A DNA stretch of 64,000 nucleotides from Pyrrhosoma nymphula (GCA_963573305.1 OY754336.1:17954699-18018698), one strand, 5' to 3'; positions 1-12,222 are shown, counted from the first letter of the stretch. The notes: a model not told the origin generated them from the letters alone. Made by a program: numbers and translations.

Positions 1-2771
1 CCACATATTCAGTACTTCTTCCCGATCTGGTTAAATGATGGCAAATAAAAATACATTCATTTCAAACATGTCTCACCAAAACCATTCGCACTCACAATTA
101 TAAGCCGTCTCTCAATTAACTCCATTGATCTCAATCCTATGATTCTTCACCGTGATTCCTGGAAAATGCAAGCACCCTACCAACTCCTCCACACTAGTCT
201 CCCTGGTATTTGCATTGAGTTTTTGATGAGAAATTGATATTGTAAAAAATTTAAATTTAAAAATAATCCAAAAACATGTCTTCCCTCCCTTCCCGAAATA
301 AATACCCTGTATTCGCCTCATGGGCTTCGCGTGATTTGGAGTTTTCTCCTACAAATGGGCTAATCAAAGAAAAAGTAGACGAATGCAAAGCCTCAGAGCT
401 GTTTAGTGCTCTCAAAGATGTTTCAAGATTTTTCTAATAGACTGCATCTATGATATCACCGTTGTCACATGGGAAGTATTGAGGAAATAAGTCTTTAAGG
501 GGAAAGAAAAATCCCGCGAGTATATTTTAAAGAAAAGGGTTCGTTCGAAAAGCTTGGAGGAGAATAAAATTACAAAATTCTCCTGATGTCCACTCCGCAA
601 AGGCATTTGAAAATCAGATCTGCATTTCACTTCATGTCTAATTCTGAAGCAGATCGATATTCCTGGGAGATGCTTAAATATCTTATACCACATGCCTACC
701 GGCAATTGAGAACCAATGTAGTATTTCCGATCATTCCCCATTTCAATGTGTAACCTGGACTGACGAAAGACTCGGAACTCGAATAAGTGAAACTTCTACT
801 GCAAAAACATAGTATATTTAGTACTTTCGACCAACCAGCCTTTCTCTCCTGCTGCCCAAGTCAATAAAGTAAAACAATAAACACCTAATGCATTAGTTCC
901 TATCACTAGGTACACTGTACCAGGAAATCGCCAAAAAATCTACAAAAAAGATGAACCAATAGGTATATCTTCAAATGAACGACCATATCACAAACACTAA
1001 AACATTCTACATCTCATTCATTCCAACCTGTTAGGACAATAACTCTGATTAAGTCATCTTTGGGCCTTCCACAATTAAGAAAACCTGTCGTAATTCTTCG
1101 CATCAAGAAGTAACGATATTTAAATTGTCCCATCTAGAACTAACCCAAGAACGGATAAAGACGTCAATTTGAAAGCACAGTGATGTGCAAAGTTACAGAA
1201 AAATATATTTGAACGGTAATTTCTGTAAATATTTCTATTGAAGATATTTGAAACTAGAGGCAAGAAAGAAACGAAAGAACAAGTAGATTTTGACGACTGA
1301 TTTGTGAATAAAAGACACATTGGAACTAACCAGGAAAAAATATTGCGACAAACTCGTTTTACGTAGAAATTCACTCAAATCAATATACCATGGACTTACC
1401 AAGTGTCAACAGAGTAAGACAGTTCCAAGCTGCCTTCAAGTCACACATATGAATAACTGAGTCTCACGAGTAAAGAATGAACCGCAGGCAGGATCACTCA
1501 CAGTGTCATCATGGAATAACTCTACGTCGAGCAAGTATGCCCTTCTAGCATTTATGCAACAGGCACGAAATACAAGGAACTACTTTGAAAACGTGAAGAA
1601 TGCATTCTTGTATTCGAATGCAAACGTTATTGACCAATAGTAAGTTGGTATCAAACTGAATTACTCAACTCACGATATCAGAATAGACTAATGATGAAAA
1701 GGTCCTCACAATAAATTGAGCCGACTAGAACAAGTGACCATCTTAAATACGGTGTATCAGGTTTTGGCTTTCCAAAGGAAATGCTGATATCAGATGCGAA
1801 AGATTAAATATTATAGAAAAATGAGAAAACTGTGGTAATATTGCATTTATTTTTTGAATAATTCAATAATATTACATAATTACAAAAATTAATTTTATAA
1901 TGCTTTTTACTAAGCGCGCCATTTTCCATTTCTGTCGACAGAGGCAATTCCTCGTATTACTACTCCTCCAGTCTGTCGCCCCGATGAGTCGCGCCTTCCC
2001 CACGTTCAAAATTTCCCCGTCATTGCTAGTTATCCACCAAACACTGTGGGTCCAGCCAGTAAAACGGAAAAACGTTGCCAGAGAAACGCGCGGCATTCTC
2101 TCATAAACAACTACACTGCTTTATTTCCACGTTTTAGACCATCTTAAATTCCGTTCCCTCGATGACGTCCAAAATACAGTTCCTCTTACTCCCTCTTAAC
2201 TAAATATCCTTCATTCTAGCGTCGTCTTCAGAACCCCATTACTAGCAAAGAAATACTACGAATTTTTGAACAATTAAGATTTGTTCAAAAAGGTACATTC
2301 AAGACATTTAAAGCGCCTTCAGCATTAATTCAGTATGCAAGGTAAAAGACAAAAGAGAAAGAGAATGTCTTTCTTGGTGGAATAAGTAAGCAAGATGAAG
2401 TTACCGATGAGGAAGAGAAAATGTTTGGAAAATGCACGTGTCGTAGACGTGTACTTCTAATCCAATATATTAATTACAAGTAGATAGTCAGGATCCTAGA
2501 AAAATCTACTCTTAGCATTAATACATAATTCCCTGCACCAGAAAGTAATAGCAATAAGTACCTATAAACCAAATTTTAAAGAATAGGACATTTTGTGAAA
2601 ATAGGTGGTATATAATATTTTTTACAGATAATACTTGGTTAATTTCCACATAAATTTTAGTCAACCTACTTAGGTTTTAGCTAACACTTTTTGCTTTCTT
2701 ACCTTTAGCGTATATGCTCAAATTTTCGAAACACTAACCAATATCAACAGATACCCCAAGGAACACTCACG
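1..2771. other. AT-rich noncoding stretch
   Basis: No gene, RNA or repeat family was recognised here. Frames are short and broken on both strands. A minus-strand splice-donor-like CTTG/GTAAGT lies at 1394-1403 behind a 16-codon frame, which is too little to call an exon. The segment 1900-2100 is less AT-rich than its surroundings and has short open frames on both strands, but I do not recognise it. Confidence 0.6.
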
Positions 2772-2820
2772 TACATCTACGAAGTACCGTGCAAGCCACC
2801 ACTAGGGTGTGTGGCACGGG
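2772..2820 (+). repeat. Dispersed repeat, copy A
   Basis: This 49-nt segment matches 3204-3252 in the same orientation at 47 of 49 positions. It contains GCAAGCCACC followed a few bases later by GGTGTGTGGCACGGG, which form an imperfect hairpin. From memory, a similar motif (GCAAGCCACC with GGTGTGTGGC) recurs in dispersed repeats of insect genomes. That link is knowledge-based and was not checked. The flanks of the two copies do not align, so each copy is probably a fragment of a longer mobile repeat. Confidence 0.6.
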
Positions 2821-3203
2821 GTGATTCCACACCAAGCATGCAGCACACGTCCCAGCACAAGTCAGAACCTCGCACGCTCCCCCTGGCGCTAGGTGCAGGC
2901 CAAAGCAGTCAGGAGAACAGTGCGCAGTCCAACCAGAAACTGGGAGAGTGATACATAAATGAACATGCAAACATGCAGAACAATGCTATACACACATCTA
3001 GTGGTTAATATTACTGATACTGTTAATTTATGAATGCTACGAGATGCTACTTCATCCAGAGAAAAATATAAAATAATGACAGACAAATCGACCGGTGTGA
3101 AGTGTTAGTAATGATGTTGTGTTATTAAGCACAAGTGAAGATTCTACTCTACCTATTGAGGGTGGAAGTTTCATATGATTGATCTATCGTAACTATTATT
3201 ATC

Positions 3204-3252
3204 TACATCTATGAAGTACCGTGCAAGCCACCACTACGGTGTGTGGCACGGG
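3204..3252 (+). repeat. Dispersed repeat, copy B
   Basis: This is the second copy of the 49-nt repeat at 2772-2820, with two substitutions. The sequence that follows to about 3380 may belong to the same element but has no partner in this window. Confidence 0.6.
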
Positions 3253-3539
3253 AAAGTATATTATCCCTTATTGTACGTGGTAAAAAGGACATTTTAAATC
3301 TATCGGTTCGGCAGTCAATTTCCTTTATTTTATTCCTGTGATCAGTGTCCTTTATTTTTTTCCTGGGTACTCCAGGGTTCAAGTAAGCTAGCATCGCAAT
3401 GCTATACATTAATTAATATGTGATAAGTAGTTTAATAAGTACCGGGAATTATTAGAACTGCACAGTACACACACCGAAAACTGAACATGAACGTTAGACC
3501 AACTAGCCCATGGCAAACAAACTCAGGGATTACTGTCTC

Positions 3540-4140
3540 ACAGCCAGTTATCGACGCACAGCGAGCGTAGACAGAGAAAAACGCTCCAGAGAAAGAGTGA
3601 TAGAGGGAGAGATACAGGGAGGGGGGTGTGGAATCATGAGAGGAGTAGTAGGAGGACATATCATTTGTTCCTCATCCCAGTGATTGCGCGGTCCGGGGGA
3701 AACTCGAAAGAGAAGTTTTTTGCGCAAATGAGGGAATGAGCGTTGTTTGCCCTCCGCCTTGGTAGGAATGCCGACGCGCGGCTCTCCAGGAGGAACAAGC
3801 CGGCGAAAAAAGAACCCCGGGCGAATTGCATTCTGTTGATCCGCCTTGTGTCTCGAGAAACGCCAGACGAGAGAGTGAGAGACGGCCTCATAAGACTGTC
3901 GACTGTCGGAGCGGCATTGGCGGTCACAGAGAGCACGAAATGGAAGAGGATCACCCGTTTTTTTTGGGGCGGCCACCTGGGACACGGCGGCGGCCACGGT
4001 CCTCAGCCGCCTGCGTGCAGCGGCGAGAGCCAGGACGGGCGGCACACGGGGCAACGTGCGTGGGAGAGGACGAGCCGGCCGGCCGGCGGCGCACTCATTC
4101 CATCATCGGAGAGCATCGGTGTACACTCAACGGCATCGTT
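3540..4140. other. GC-rich CpG-containing island
   Basis: The segment is clearly GC-richer than its flanks and has many CpGs, especially at 3960-4100. Open frames occur on both strands (up to about 168 codons on the minus strand), but their products are Arg/Pro-rich and match no family. Low stop density in GC-rich DNA explains them. It could be an unmethylated regulatory island, but no promoter element stands out. Confidence 0.5.
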
Positions 4141-4559
4141 TCATTAGGGAAGCTCCACCGCGTCATGATTGGGACCGTAATTCAAAGTAAAAAGGACGAA
4201 AAAATCATGTGTGTGATAAACGTTCGCCTTATTATAAGCAGCAACATTTAAACCTGTTTCAAAATATGAAACATATTCTTATGAACTTAACGTATTTCTA
4301 GTTAGTGCAAAACAGAGATCCCCATATTACCAAACTAAAAAGAGCTCAGACGTGAATCCAGCATTGCCATATTGTTGGTTGTGCATGGTTTACAGGTCTA
4401 CTTGTTGGCAGTGGTAGTTACTTGATTGCTGTCCTGGGTAATTTCATCAGTAGATATCCTCGGTTTTAATTTTTACAGAAAATATGAAAGATATTCAAGG
4501 ATTGTCAGTAAATATATGCAAGCATGTAACAGATAACGCATCCAATAAATATTGGCGGC

Positions 4560-4760
4560 GGCTCCTTTTTCTAGCAGACAGCACGTGATCCAGTTACATA
4601 TATACACCGACGGCAGTTGCTGCTTCATTTTTTCCGCGCCTCCTTCACGTTACAATTGGTGCGGCGCATGCGCAAGCGTCCGTCTATCTACGTCATCCTC
4701 CAAGTCCCTTGATGGCGGGGGGTAGAACGGCTACATTTGCTAATGCATATAACAAGCAAA
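4560..4760. promoter_or_regulatory. Promoter-like CpG segment with NRF1-type site
   Basis: The perfect palindrome GCGCATGCGC at 4664-4673 matches the NRF1/erect-wing consensus core. An E-box CACGTG lies near 4583, and TTGATGGCGG (YY1-like) lies near 4710. In animals these motifs often cluster in TATA-less promoters of broadly expressed genes. No exon or open frame with a convincing start was found next to it, so transcription start and direction are unknown. The site matches are seen directly. The promoter role is an inference. Confidence 0.3.
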
Positions 4761-4789
4761 AATAAAACCTTTGGAGCTTTTTATGTTTA

Positions 4790-5760
4790 TTTTAGCCAGC
4801 CTCCGGAACTACAACTCCCTCCTTCCCTCTCTTTGCTCCCTCCCCCAACCCCTCTGACTCTCCCACCTTGCTGAGAGAGAGAGAAAGAGAAGCGAAGGAA
4901 TTTAATCCGACACCAAAATTTATCCGCAACACATTTACGACAAATCGCCATCCCACCCACATGGACGTCCAGAGAGGATAGACGAAAAAATAAAAAGTAT
5001 CAGGGGGAAAAAAGCCAAGGAGCAGCAGATCCCGGAGGAAGGAAAAAAAACTATTAACATGGCGAAACAATTTGGCATTCCACGTAAAGGAGCATTTTCT
5101 GGTCTCGTGGAGAAGGGTTAAAGGCCGGATAAAGTCGAGATGAGGGGGGGGGGGGGGGAACGGGAGGTGGGGTGTGGGGGGGGGGAAGGAATACGTCTCG
5201 CAGCGCCGCCGCCAATGGGAGGATCCGAGAGGAATTCGGGCCGGTCGGGGGAGAGAAGCCGCCCTCGCTCTTGACAAGAGCAGCAAAAGACTGAAAAAGC
5301 CCATTCTTCTCTCCGCCGGGTAAAGTAAAAACATGCAAAACAATAGCGGAAGCGACGAATCGCGGGGGGGGGGGGACGTTTTATGAAAGGCACGGCAGAA
5401 GATGGGCGAGAGAGGATGTTAGTCGATGTGGTCTGGTCGAGAAAGGGAATGTGGATTGTCACACACACACACAAACAGACAGGGAGGGCTGGGAGGAGAA
5501 GAGGCCAACCCCCTCCCACCCAGGAAATAGAGTTCACGCATGCGTCACGACCCCAACCCCGCCCCTCGTCGGCGGACCCTGACCTCGCCTCCCGCCACCC
5601 ACCGCCCGCCTCCCGAATGACAGTATAACCCCTTCCCCCCTCTTCCTTCCGAGAGCACCACATCCCACATCGACGGCACCACAACACACAACGCACACTC
5701 CTCCGTTTCGCTTCCCCGGTGCGAGAGGCGGGCGAGCAACCAGCCTCACGCCTCCCGCAC
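4790..5760. other. GC-rich island with poly-G runs and purine-skewed parts
   Basis: The plus strand is purine-biased through most of 4980-5340 and turns C-rich after about 5505. It carries a 15-G run at 5144-5158 and a 12-G run at 5364-5375. A short CA microsatellite sits near 5459-5472. Several frames exceed 90 codons on the minus strand but encode Pro/Ser/Arg low-complexity sequence, so no gene is called. Confidence 0.5.
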
Positions 5761-6240
5761 TAACGTTCCATTTAAGCTTCCAACACCACCGAAGGTAACC
5801 GACGGATTCCAGGGGAGCTGATTCCAAGAGTAAGTGCTCTCCGAGAGTAAGACATTCTGTAAGATTCCGAGAGAATAAGTTAAAAGCATGATAACAACTA
5901 CCGTTAAATGGGTAGGAATTCTTAAATAAATGAGCAGGGTAAATTCAGTAATTCGATCAAAACGTGACAAGCTCTAAAAAGAGAAAGTTCAATCGCAATC
6001 AAATCATACCGTTCTCAATCATGTACTGACCTTATAAATCACCAAATATTGAATCACATTTACGTATTGCGTGATATTAGTAGTGATCACCACGTGAAAA
6101 GATCATGCATCGCAGAAAACGATAACTATGGGAGGAATATTTTATTAATTAATTGCTGTTTTAACACAAAATGGGGGAAATCTAAATCCCGAAGGCAGAA
6201 TATTATATAAAAGAATTCTTCCCTGATCCCGGATAATTCG
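5761..6240. other. AT-rich spacer
   Basis: Nothing recognisable is seen. Frames are short and no repeat partner was found in the window. Confidence 0.6.
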
Positions 6241-7560
6241 AGAGACAAGGCGAGGCCATTTTTGGATCCTCTTGTCGCAAAGAGCATAAACGTTCGATTT
6301 AGAGGGCGAGAGGGTGGGGGTGGTTAGTTGGGCGGAAAAAAAGGCGAGAGGATCCTTCCTCCTCTACTCCACACAGAGAAACACCCGCCTCTTACGTCCT
6401 GCCGGGGGGGGGGGGCTAAGGAGGGAGTAGCAGAGGGTGGGAAAGGGGAGAGGAGAGGGTGAGAGCCGCCTCGATGCAAAAGAAGAACAACTTCCCGCAT
6501 ATGACCATACATCTCGTGTCCACCGACTTCGCTCCTTCCATTAATTCTCTTCCGTATGGGAGAGCAGGGGGGGAACTCTCATCCGCTCTCGCACACTCGA
6601 GAAGGGAACGTTTTAAAAGGCATTCTTTAGCATACATCTACGCGCAGCAGAAGAGATGGAGGGACGCCGTGGTGGCACAGTGGCGTGGGCGCGCGGGGTG
6701 GGGCGGAAGGAAAGAGGGGGCGGCGAGGAGATAGTGGGGCCCCGCGGGGCGGGCGGGAGGTGCAGAGAGCAATAATAGTATTATTGTATCCCGGAACCTC
6801 CGATGCATGAAGTTCTCACTGTCTGACGTGGAAGGAGGAGACATATTGTGACGCGGGGCGCATAAAATTGTCACTTTCCGGAGGGTTGAAGTCAAAGGAA
6901 AGAAACTGTCTCGACGCGTTCGGGAAATGATTTTCCTAAAATGCATTCTAATCCTACATAACTGTCCATTTGACACAAATAACAATAAACGGCGCGTTAC
7001 CCTTTACAAAACATCGTTGCATTGTGAGGTGCGGCGTCGTCCGCAGCTAGTCCAAAACGAAACTAATTACTAAACAGTCGACAACCACGTGGAACTCGGT
7101 TTTCTAGTTGAATTTGTGCGAAAAGGAAGAATGGAAAAGGTATTATAATAATATCGTGATTTAGTACCGTATTGAACAAAGTAAATATTTCACACCGTAC
7201 TTTTGGCCAGAATAAATTCGTACCGTAACTTAATTTGGTACCTAACTTTACCCTACCACCACCCTTGCTAATAGGAATATTTTGCTCACCAACGGGGGAG
7301 AGGTAGGCGAAGGGAAGAGAACGAGGAGGCGATGGCACAGGGGGCGGGGGGGAGCACGCCCAGAGGAACGACCGAGAGACGCGTTGGGCGCGGACGACGT
7401 GCGACGCAAAGCGTTTTGGCGGCGTGAGCCGAGTCGAGAATTGTTATCAAATAACAATTATGGGGGTTGGGGGAGGTGGCGACGGAGGAGGGTGAGGAGG
7501 GAGGCAGGGGGTTGTTCGCGCCCCGCGGCTAAAAGATGACGCAGCGGAAAAGGCGTCAGT
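6240..7560. other. GC-rich islands split by an AT-rich segment
   Basis: Two GC-rich blocks (about 6240-6780 and 7280-7560) flank AT-richer DNA. A 12-G run lies at 6404-6415. The second block is strongly G-biased on the plus strand. No coding family, RNA or repeat was recognised. Confidence 0.5.
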
Positions 7561-8860
7561 GACTAACAGAGGCCGCTAATGGCAAGCTGAATGTTAACCA
7601 GCGAAAGATGAACGCACTCTCCACGTTCGGGTTCGAAAGAGCTTGCCGAAAATTACTCGGTAGAGGGCGGCACGGGTCGGGCCACGGGCCAAAAAAAACT
7701 TTTTGGGGAAGGCCACAGGGTTTCTATATTCGGAGTTTCGGGTTTCGAGTTTTCCAGGTTTTCAAGAAGGAAATTAAAATTATTCAGGAAGGTCGACATG
7801 CTTAGCGAGGTCGGTTGCCGCCATGCCATAACTATTTTCTCATTTTTTCTCTTATTTTAAGGTTGCTAGGCAGACGGGCGTACAAACTAGGGCCCGACTA
7901 AGCTCGTTCCAGACGTCGCTAATTGTGAGGATTCTGAAGAGACAGAAACCATACAGCCGGTAGATTATAACAAAATCCCATGGCATGCGCTTAACTACTG
8001 ATATAATCCCTATTAAATGCCTATATACAATTCATATGATCATTATCTACGACCGTAAATGTTCACGCAACGATACGCAACGACTGTAAATGCTCATGCA
8101 AATGTCCATCGGATTAAGGGGCAGGCGGTCCAAGATATGCCGGGGTGAACAAAAGAGGTCCTTTTAGCCATCTGATACCCTATGACCTGGGATTTCCCTA
8201 GTATTATCGATAGAAATCCCCAATACAATGGTCCCCACAAGTATCCTCAGGATACAATGACAACTAAAATCATAAACTATAATAAAACGTTACACACCCA
8301 TAAAATAAAAGCGTTAATTTGGTAAGTAGGTACATATAAAAAAGAGATTTATGCCACTCAACTTTATTTTAAAATTTTCTTGGCAGTATCTCACTTAATA
8401 CAAGTGAGCTCGGTACGAGGCAGCATTAAAGGACCAAGGCACTTCACAAAACTGCCTGGAAGCTCATTGACAATAAATTGTGATACCAACACAACTAGAA
8501 CCTCCGGTTCAGAATCATCTTTATGCAATAATAGGGTAAATATAATATTTGCAGTAAACATGTATTTTGATAACGCCATAATTTATATTTTTCATTAATC
8601 AGGGCACTGTATAGAAGATTTGGGAAATAACAGATTTGAGCTAAAAAATACACAAATGAGTACTTCCGGTATACGTTTAACACACACCTATTAATGTACA
8701 CTAGTTAATTGAAATACGCACAACGTAACTTTCAAAGCCATCAACCGTTTCCATTCAACAAAAAGTATATTTATTGACATTTTAAATTTAATTGAATAAG
8801 TTGAATTTGAGGAAACCGGGACTAGACTAAGACTCCGCAAGTGCACATAAGTGCGATATT
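7561..8860. other. Unassigned noncoding stretch
   Basis: A 65-codon plus-strand frame at 7608-7805 is the best open stretch and matches nothing I know. The remainder is AT-rich with no repeat or RNA signal. Confidence 0.5.
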
Positions 8861-8969
8861 CCACAGGAGAAAAATCATTCGCCTTGACCGGGATTCGAAC
8901 CCGAATCCCTCGACTTCGCGCCGAGTGCTTTAACTAGTTAAGCTACCGTGGCGTCCTTCTCCCCTGTGG
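8861..8969 (-). repeat. tRNA-like sequence enclosed by short inverted repeats
   Basis: Read on the minus strand, 8952-8881 folds much like a tRNA. It has a D-arm GCTT/AAGC, an anticodon arm CTCGG/TCGAG with loop CGCGAAG, and a T-arm around GGGTTCGAATCCC with a perfect B box GGTTCGAATCC. The acceptor stem pairs at only about 5 of 7 positions and the base before the would-be anticodon is G where T is normal, so it is not a working tRNA. The unit is bracketed by CCACAGGAGAA (8861-8871) and its near inverse TTCTCCCCTGTGG (8957-8969). It is either the head of a tRNA-derived SINE or a mobile tRNA-like cassette. The tRNA-like fold is seen directly. Mobility is an inference. Confidence 0.6.
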
Positions 8970-9160
8970 ATTATTGGTGGCTTTGATTATATCATCATCG
9001 AAGGAATGAGCATCTCAGCAGAAATATTCAGGGCCCTATTTCAAAATGACCAGTTCGACTCAAGTCATAATAGTGATGCTGATTTTATCTACTATAAAAA
9101 TTCTTTTCGAATAGCCTCGTATGTCTCATTATTCTTGGCAGCAGTTTAACTCATTTTAGC

Positions 9161-9365
9161 GATGGAAACACATAATTTTTAATCGGAAATAACTTTCACA
9201 AAGACCACTTAACAACACACCTAGCACGACCCAGGTTTCAACGATTTATCTTCATCACCAGGTTACCTGATAAAGACGAAAAGTCGTTGAAACCCGGGTC
9301 GTGTTAGATGTTATTAAGTGGCCTTTGTAAAAGTTATTTCCGATTAAAAATTGTGAAAAGATGGA
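9161..9365. mobile_element. Foldback (MITE-like) element
   Basis: Two arms of about 80 nt (roughly 9171-9250 and 9276-9355) are imperfect inverted copies separated by about 25 nt, with a few substitutions and a 2-nt indel. Both arms carry the motif CACGACCC(A/G)GGTTTCAACG. The direct hexamer GATGGA occurs at 9161-9166 and again at 9360-9365, just outside the arms, and may be a target-site duplication. No coding capacity is present. The whole unit would fold into one long hairpin. Assignment to a named DNA-transposon superfamily is not possible from one copy. Confidence 0.6.
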
Positions 9366-11704
9366 GTACCAACAAGTAAATGAAGAGTTTTATTTATTAG
9401 ATGTAAACACACTTTTAATGTAATAAACGTATTGAAATACTAAGGACTTAAAAAAAATCTAAAACTATCTCGATGACAACAGCATTTTTTCCACGGGAAA
9501 GGCACTAAATAGACTCGAGAATTTTACGGAGGTTAGTTCGTTCACTAATAACTAGCTTGAGATGGATGGCTATAGCATAGCATGATAATTATGGAATTCA
9601 CATTGAAATAATAATTAAATTTAAATTTATATAATTAAAGATAAAACTAAATTTTAGAATTTTTTCGTCTACTGAAATGCCTTCGATCGCATCTCCTTCT
9701 TCTAAGCAATTTTTTTCATAGAATTGTAACCCACAACAGATCATTGCCAGAGCTGTGGACATTCGTCCAACTATATTTAACCCTCCAAATTGCCTGCCCG
9801 CCCATCCCTCTGAGATCTTTAGACAGAACAAAACTAAAATATGTATACTACATACAAATTGTTGCAATAAATAAAAAGCAGGTAAGAAGCCCTTCCTCCC
9901 ACAAGAAACCATTTATCGCCTCGCCAAGAATTCCGGGAGGTCGAGCATGGAGGGGTCAGCCCCAATCACTTTGAAACCGCCTCTGGTCACGACGAAAACC
10001 AATTTGGTTAATCTAGACACGAGGAGACATGTGGGTCAAAGAGAGGAAGGGGGCGGCTCTCCTCGGCGCCCCCTTCATTGAGATAAACTAATCAAATGTG
10101 GCACGCAGACGTTGAAATATTATAACCTTCTAAGGTTATGGGAACGGCTGAATATGGAGAGATTTCACCGCCGTATACTGATGAGGATGAACCAAACCAC
10201 CAATTACTTATGAAAACATCATGCTCCGATCTCAATTACAGCTTGTTAACCGGCATAAGATTAATTGATCAAATATTCTCTAACCACATAGTTCACGTCT
10301 CCCAGACGCTGATGGTGAAACAAAAGAAATACTGATTATTTCTTGCGTAACATCAAGTAACGAGTGAAATGGAGCTAACTGATAACATCACAGGGCATGA
10401 CTCCCAAGTGAAAGCACATTGTAACTTTAGACAAGACGCGTTTCTAATTACGAATTACGAAACTCAGTTTGAATGATAATGATATAACAAACGGCCTCAC
10501 ATTCAACTTTCTCTTTATTGAGCACACACAACAGTATCATATTTGAATCCATAAAAATTAATAATATTTAAGATATTGGAACATTAAAATCAAAACGGCG
10601 GTTAGGAAACATGATAAAAATTCTATGACGCTACTTTATGAAAAGGGCATATAGGAATAAGATGTGAGAACAAGTCATAAGGATTGAACAGTGACAATAA
10701 TCTGAACAATTATGTTAGCATAAATTGAAAGCACGAAGCTTTAATTCGCGGATGCTCTTTAATTAATCATAAAAACGATGAATGTCATACCTACCAATAC
10801 TAAATAAAAACCTGAAATGAAATTCCATTGGTCTTATAATCATTCTTCCCGGCGCGATCCCTCTAGAAACGTGATTAAACAAGTGATCCATTTATTAGCT
10901 AGTGTGAGCTCCTACAACAGTTCTTTGAAACCAAACTTTAAATGTTCAAAGCACCCCTTCAATCCCACAAAGTAACACATAAGAATGACTGAGAGTTTGC
11001 AATTTATTTATAATGATTCGAGAAACCAAAGTTTAATTCACAGAACCTACTGCAAGCAGGAAAAAAGAAGCGCCAAGGAGAAGGTAAGTCAAAACGGTGA
11101 GTAATAAATTAAAGAAGTTCACAACCTACTCATTTCAAAATCATTATCCGTACGTAGAGAAATAAGAGGGTATATTTAACAGTTCCAGAATCAAGGAATT
11201 ACGGAAATTCTCCACATCAAGCACCAAGAAAAATCACTCCCATTAGTAGAGATAGCATTCCACACAAAGCGTAGAAGAGCTACCAGAGGACAAAGAGGTT
11301 TACCTTATGAATACCCAGTGCATGATACAATTACAAGCATTGGGTGGTTGGCAATTACAATTATAATTCTTGGTCATAACGCTACAAAACATATAACTGT
11401 AACTAATAAATATTCATTCTAGGATTGGCGACATTTTACTGGCACTATATATACATGATTACACATTGATACGCAGTACAATAGCTAATCACATCTAACT
11501 CCTATACATAGGCGACTTATTGATGTTGGCTAAAATCCTCTTCCTGGATCACAATTAAAACCCACTTTCCCCGTTCGTACTTATCTCCTAACGAAAAGAT
11601 TTCTAAATTTAAGCTGAAAAAATTATAAGGAAAATAAAAATGAAAACTTCTAAGATAAATAGAATTTACCCACAAAGTAGCTAAATCAGACAAAGAATAT
11701 TAAT
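9366..11704. other. AT-rich noncoding stretch
   Basis: A 104-codon minus-strand frame at 9598-9912 reads as partly hydrophobic sequence and is the only longer open stretch. It matches no family I know and is within chance expectation. No repeat or RNA was recognised in the rest. Confidence 0.5.
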
Positions 11705-12040
11705 TCAAGTATTCTACCGGCTGATTGGTAGGTTCTTGGACAGTCCCCATTCTGCATCCCAACCTCATAGACATTGTCTCGCTTTCCCTCCTAAGGATGT
11801 CCCGTTATTAGATCCCTCTTCAATTCTTCATATCTTCTACCTCCTCTTATTTCGTCCGTAATTCCTATCTTCTTTCTTCCTCTCCCACGCTTCCCCAGTG
11901 TTCTCCCTTCTATCACTCTCTTCAACATGCCCTCTCCTCTCAAAACCTCCTCCATCCATCTCTTCTGCCTTCTCCGAACCGCCGCCACAAGCTTCCTCTC
12001 CAACCATATCCAATACCTCCTCGTTCGTCTTCCTCGCCAT
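11705..12040 (-). mobile_element. Non-LTR retrotransposon 3' end (ORF2 C-terminus plus 3' UTR), copy 1
   Basis: Read on the minus strand, codons encode the C-terminal tail typical of RTE/CR1-like reverse-transcriptase ORFs. An RRRQKRWM segment is followed by LRGEGMLKRVIEGRTLGKRG and a closing KRDLITGHP before the stop. In full elements this tail follows the RT thumb region. The 3' UTR runs from about 11810 down to about 11705 and ends with an imperfect hairpin-like ACCAATCAGCCGGTAGA. The same UTR is found at 43849-44050. The copy is 5'-truncated at 12040, where it abuts an inverted second copy. Open frames that cross the junction join sense and antisense halves and are artefacts. Confidence 0.8.
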
Positions 12041-12222
12041 CCGAGGAGGTATTGGTTATGGTTGGAGAGGAGAGGAAGCTTGTGGCAGAGGTTCGGAGAA
12101 GGCAGAAGAGATGGATGGAGGAGGTTCTGAAAGGAGAGGGATGTTGAAGAGAGTGATAGAGGGGAGAACACTGGGGAAGTGTGGAAGAGAAAGTAAGAGG
12201 ATAGGAATTCTGGACGAAATAA
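12041..12222 (+). mobile_element. Non-LTR retrotransposon tail, inverted copy 2
   Basis: This plus-strand segment repeats the coding part of copy 1 in opposite orientation, at roughly 90% identity by eye, including the sequence for MLKRVIEGRTLGK. It stops at GACGAAATAA, before the stop codon and 3' UTR, so it is cut at both ends. With copy 1 it forms an imperfect palindrome of about 360 bp centred near 12040. Simple twin priming would invert an adjacent segment, not the same one, so template switching, a palindromic duplication or two insertions are more likely. Confidence 0.75.

Noticed and set aside
1394..1448. 16-codon minus-strand frame with a GTAAGT donor
   Set aside because: Only 16 codons with a weak signal-like run; no acceptor, promoter or conservation to support it.
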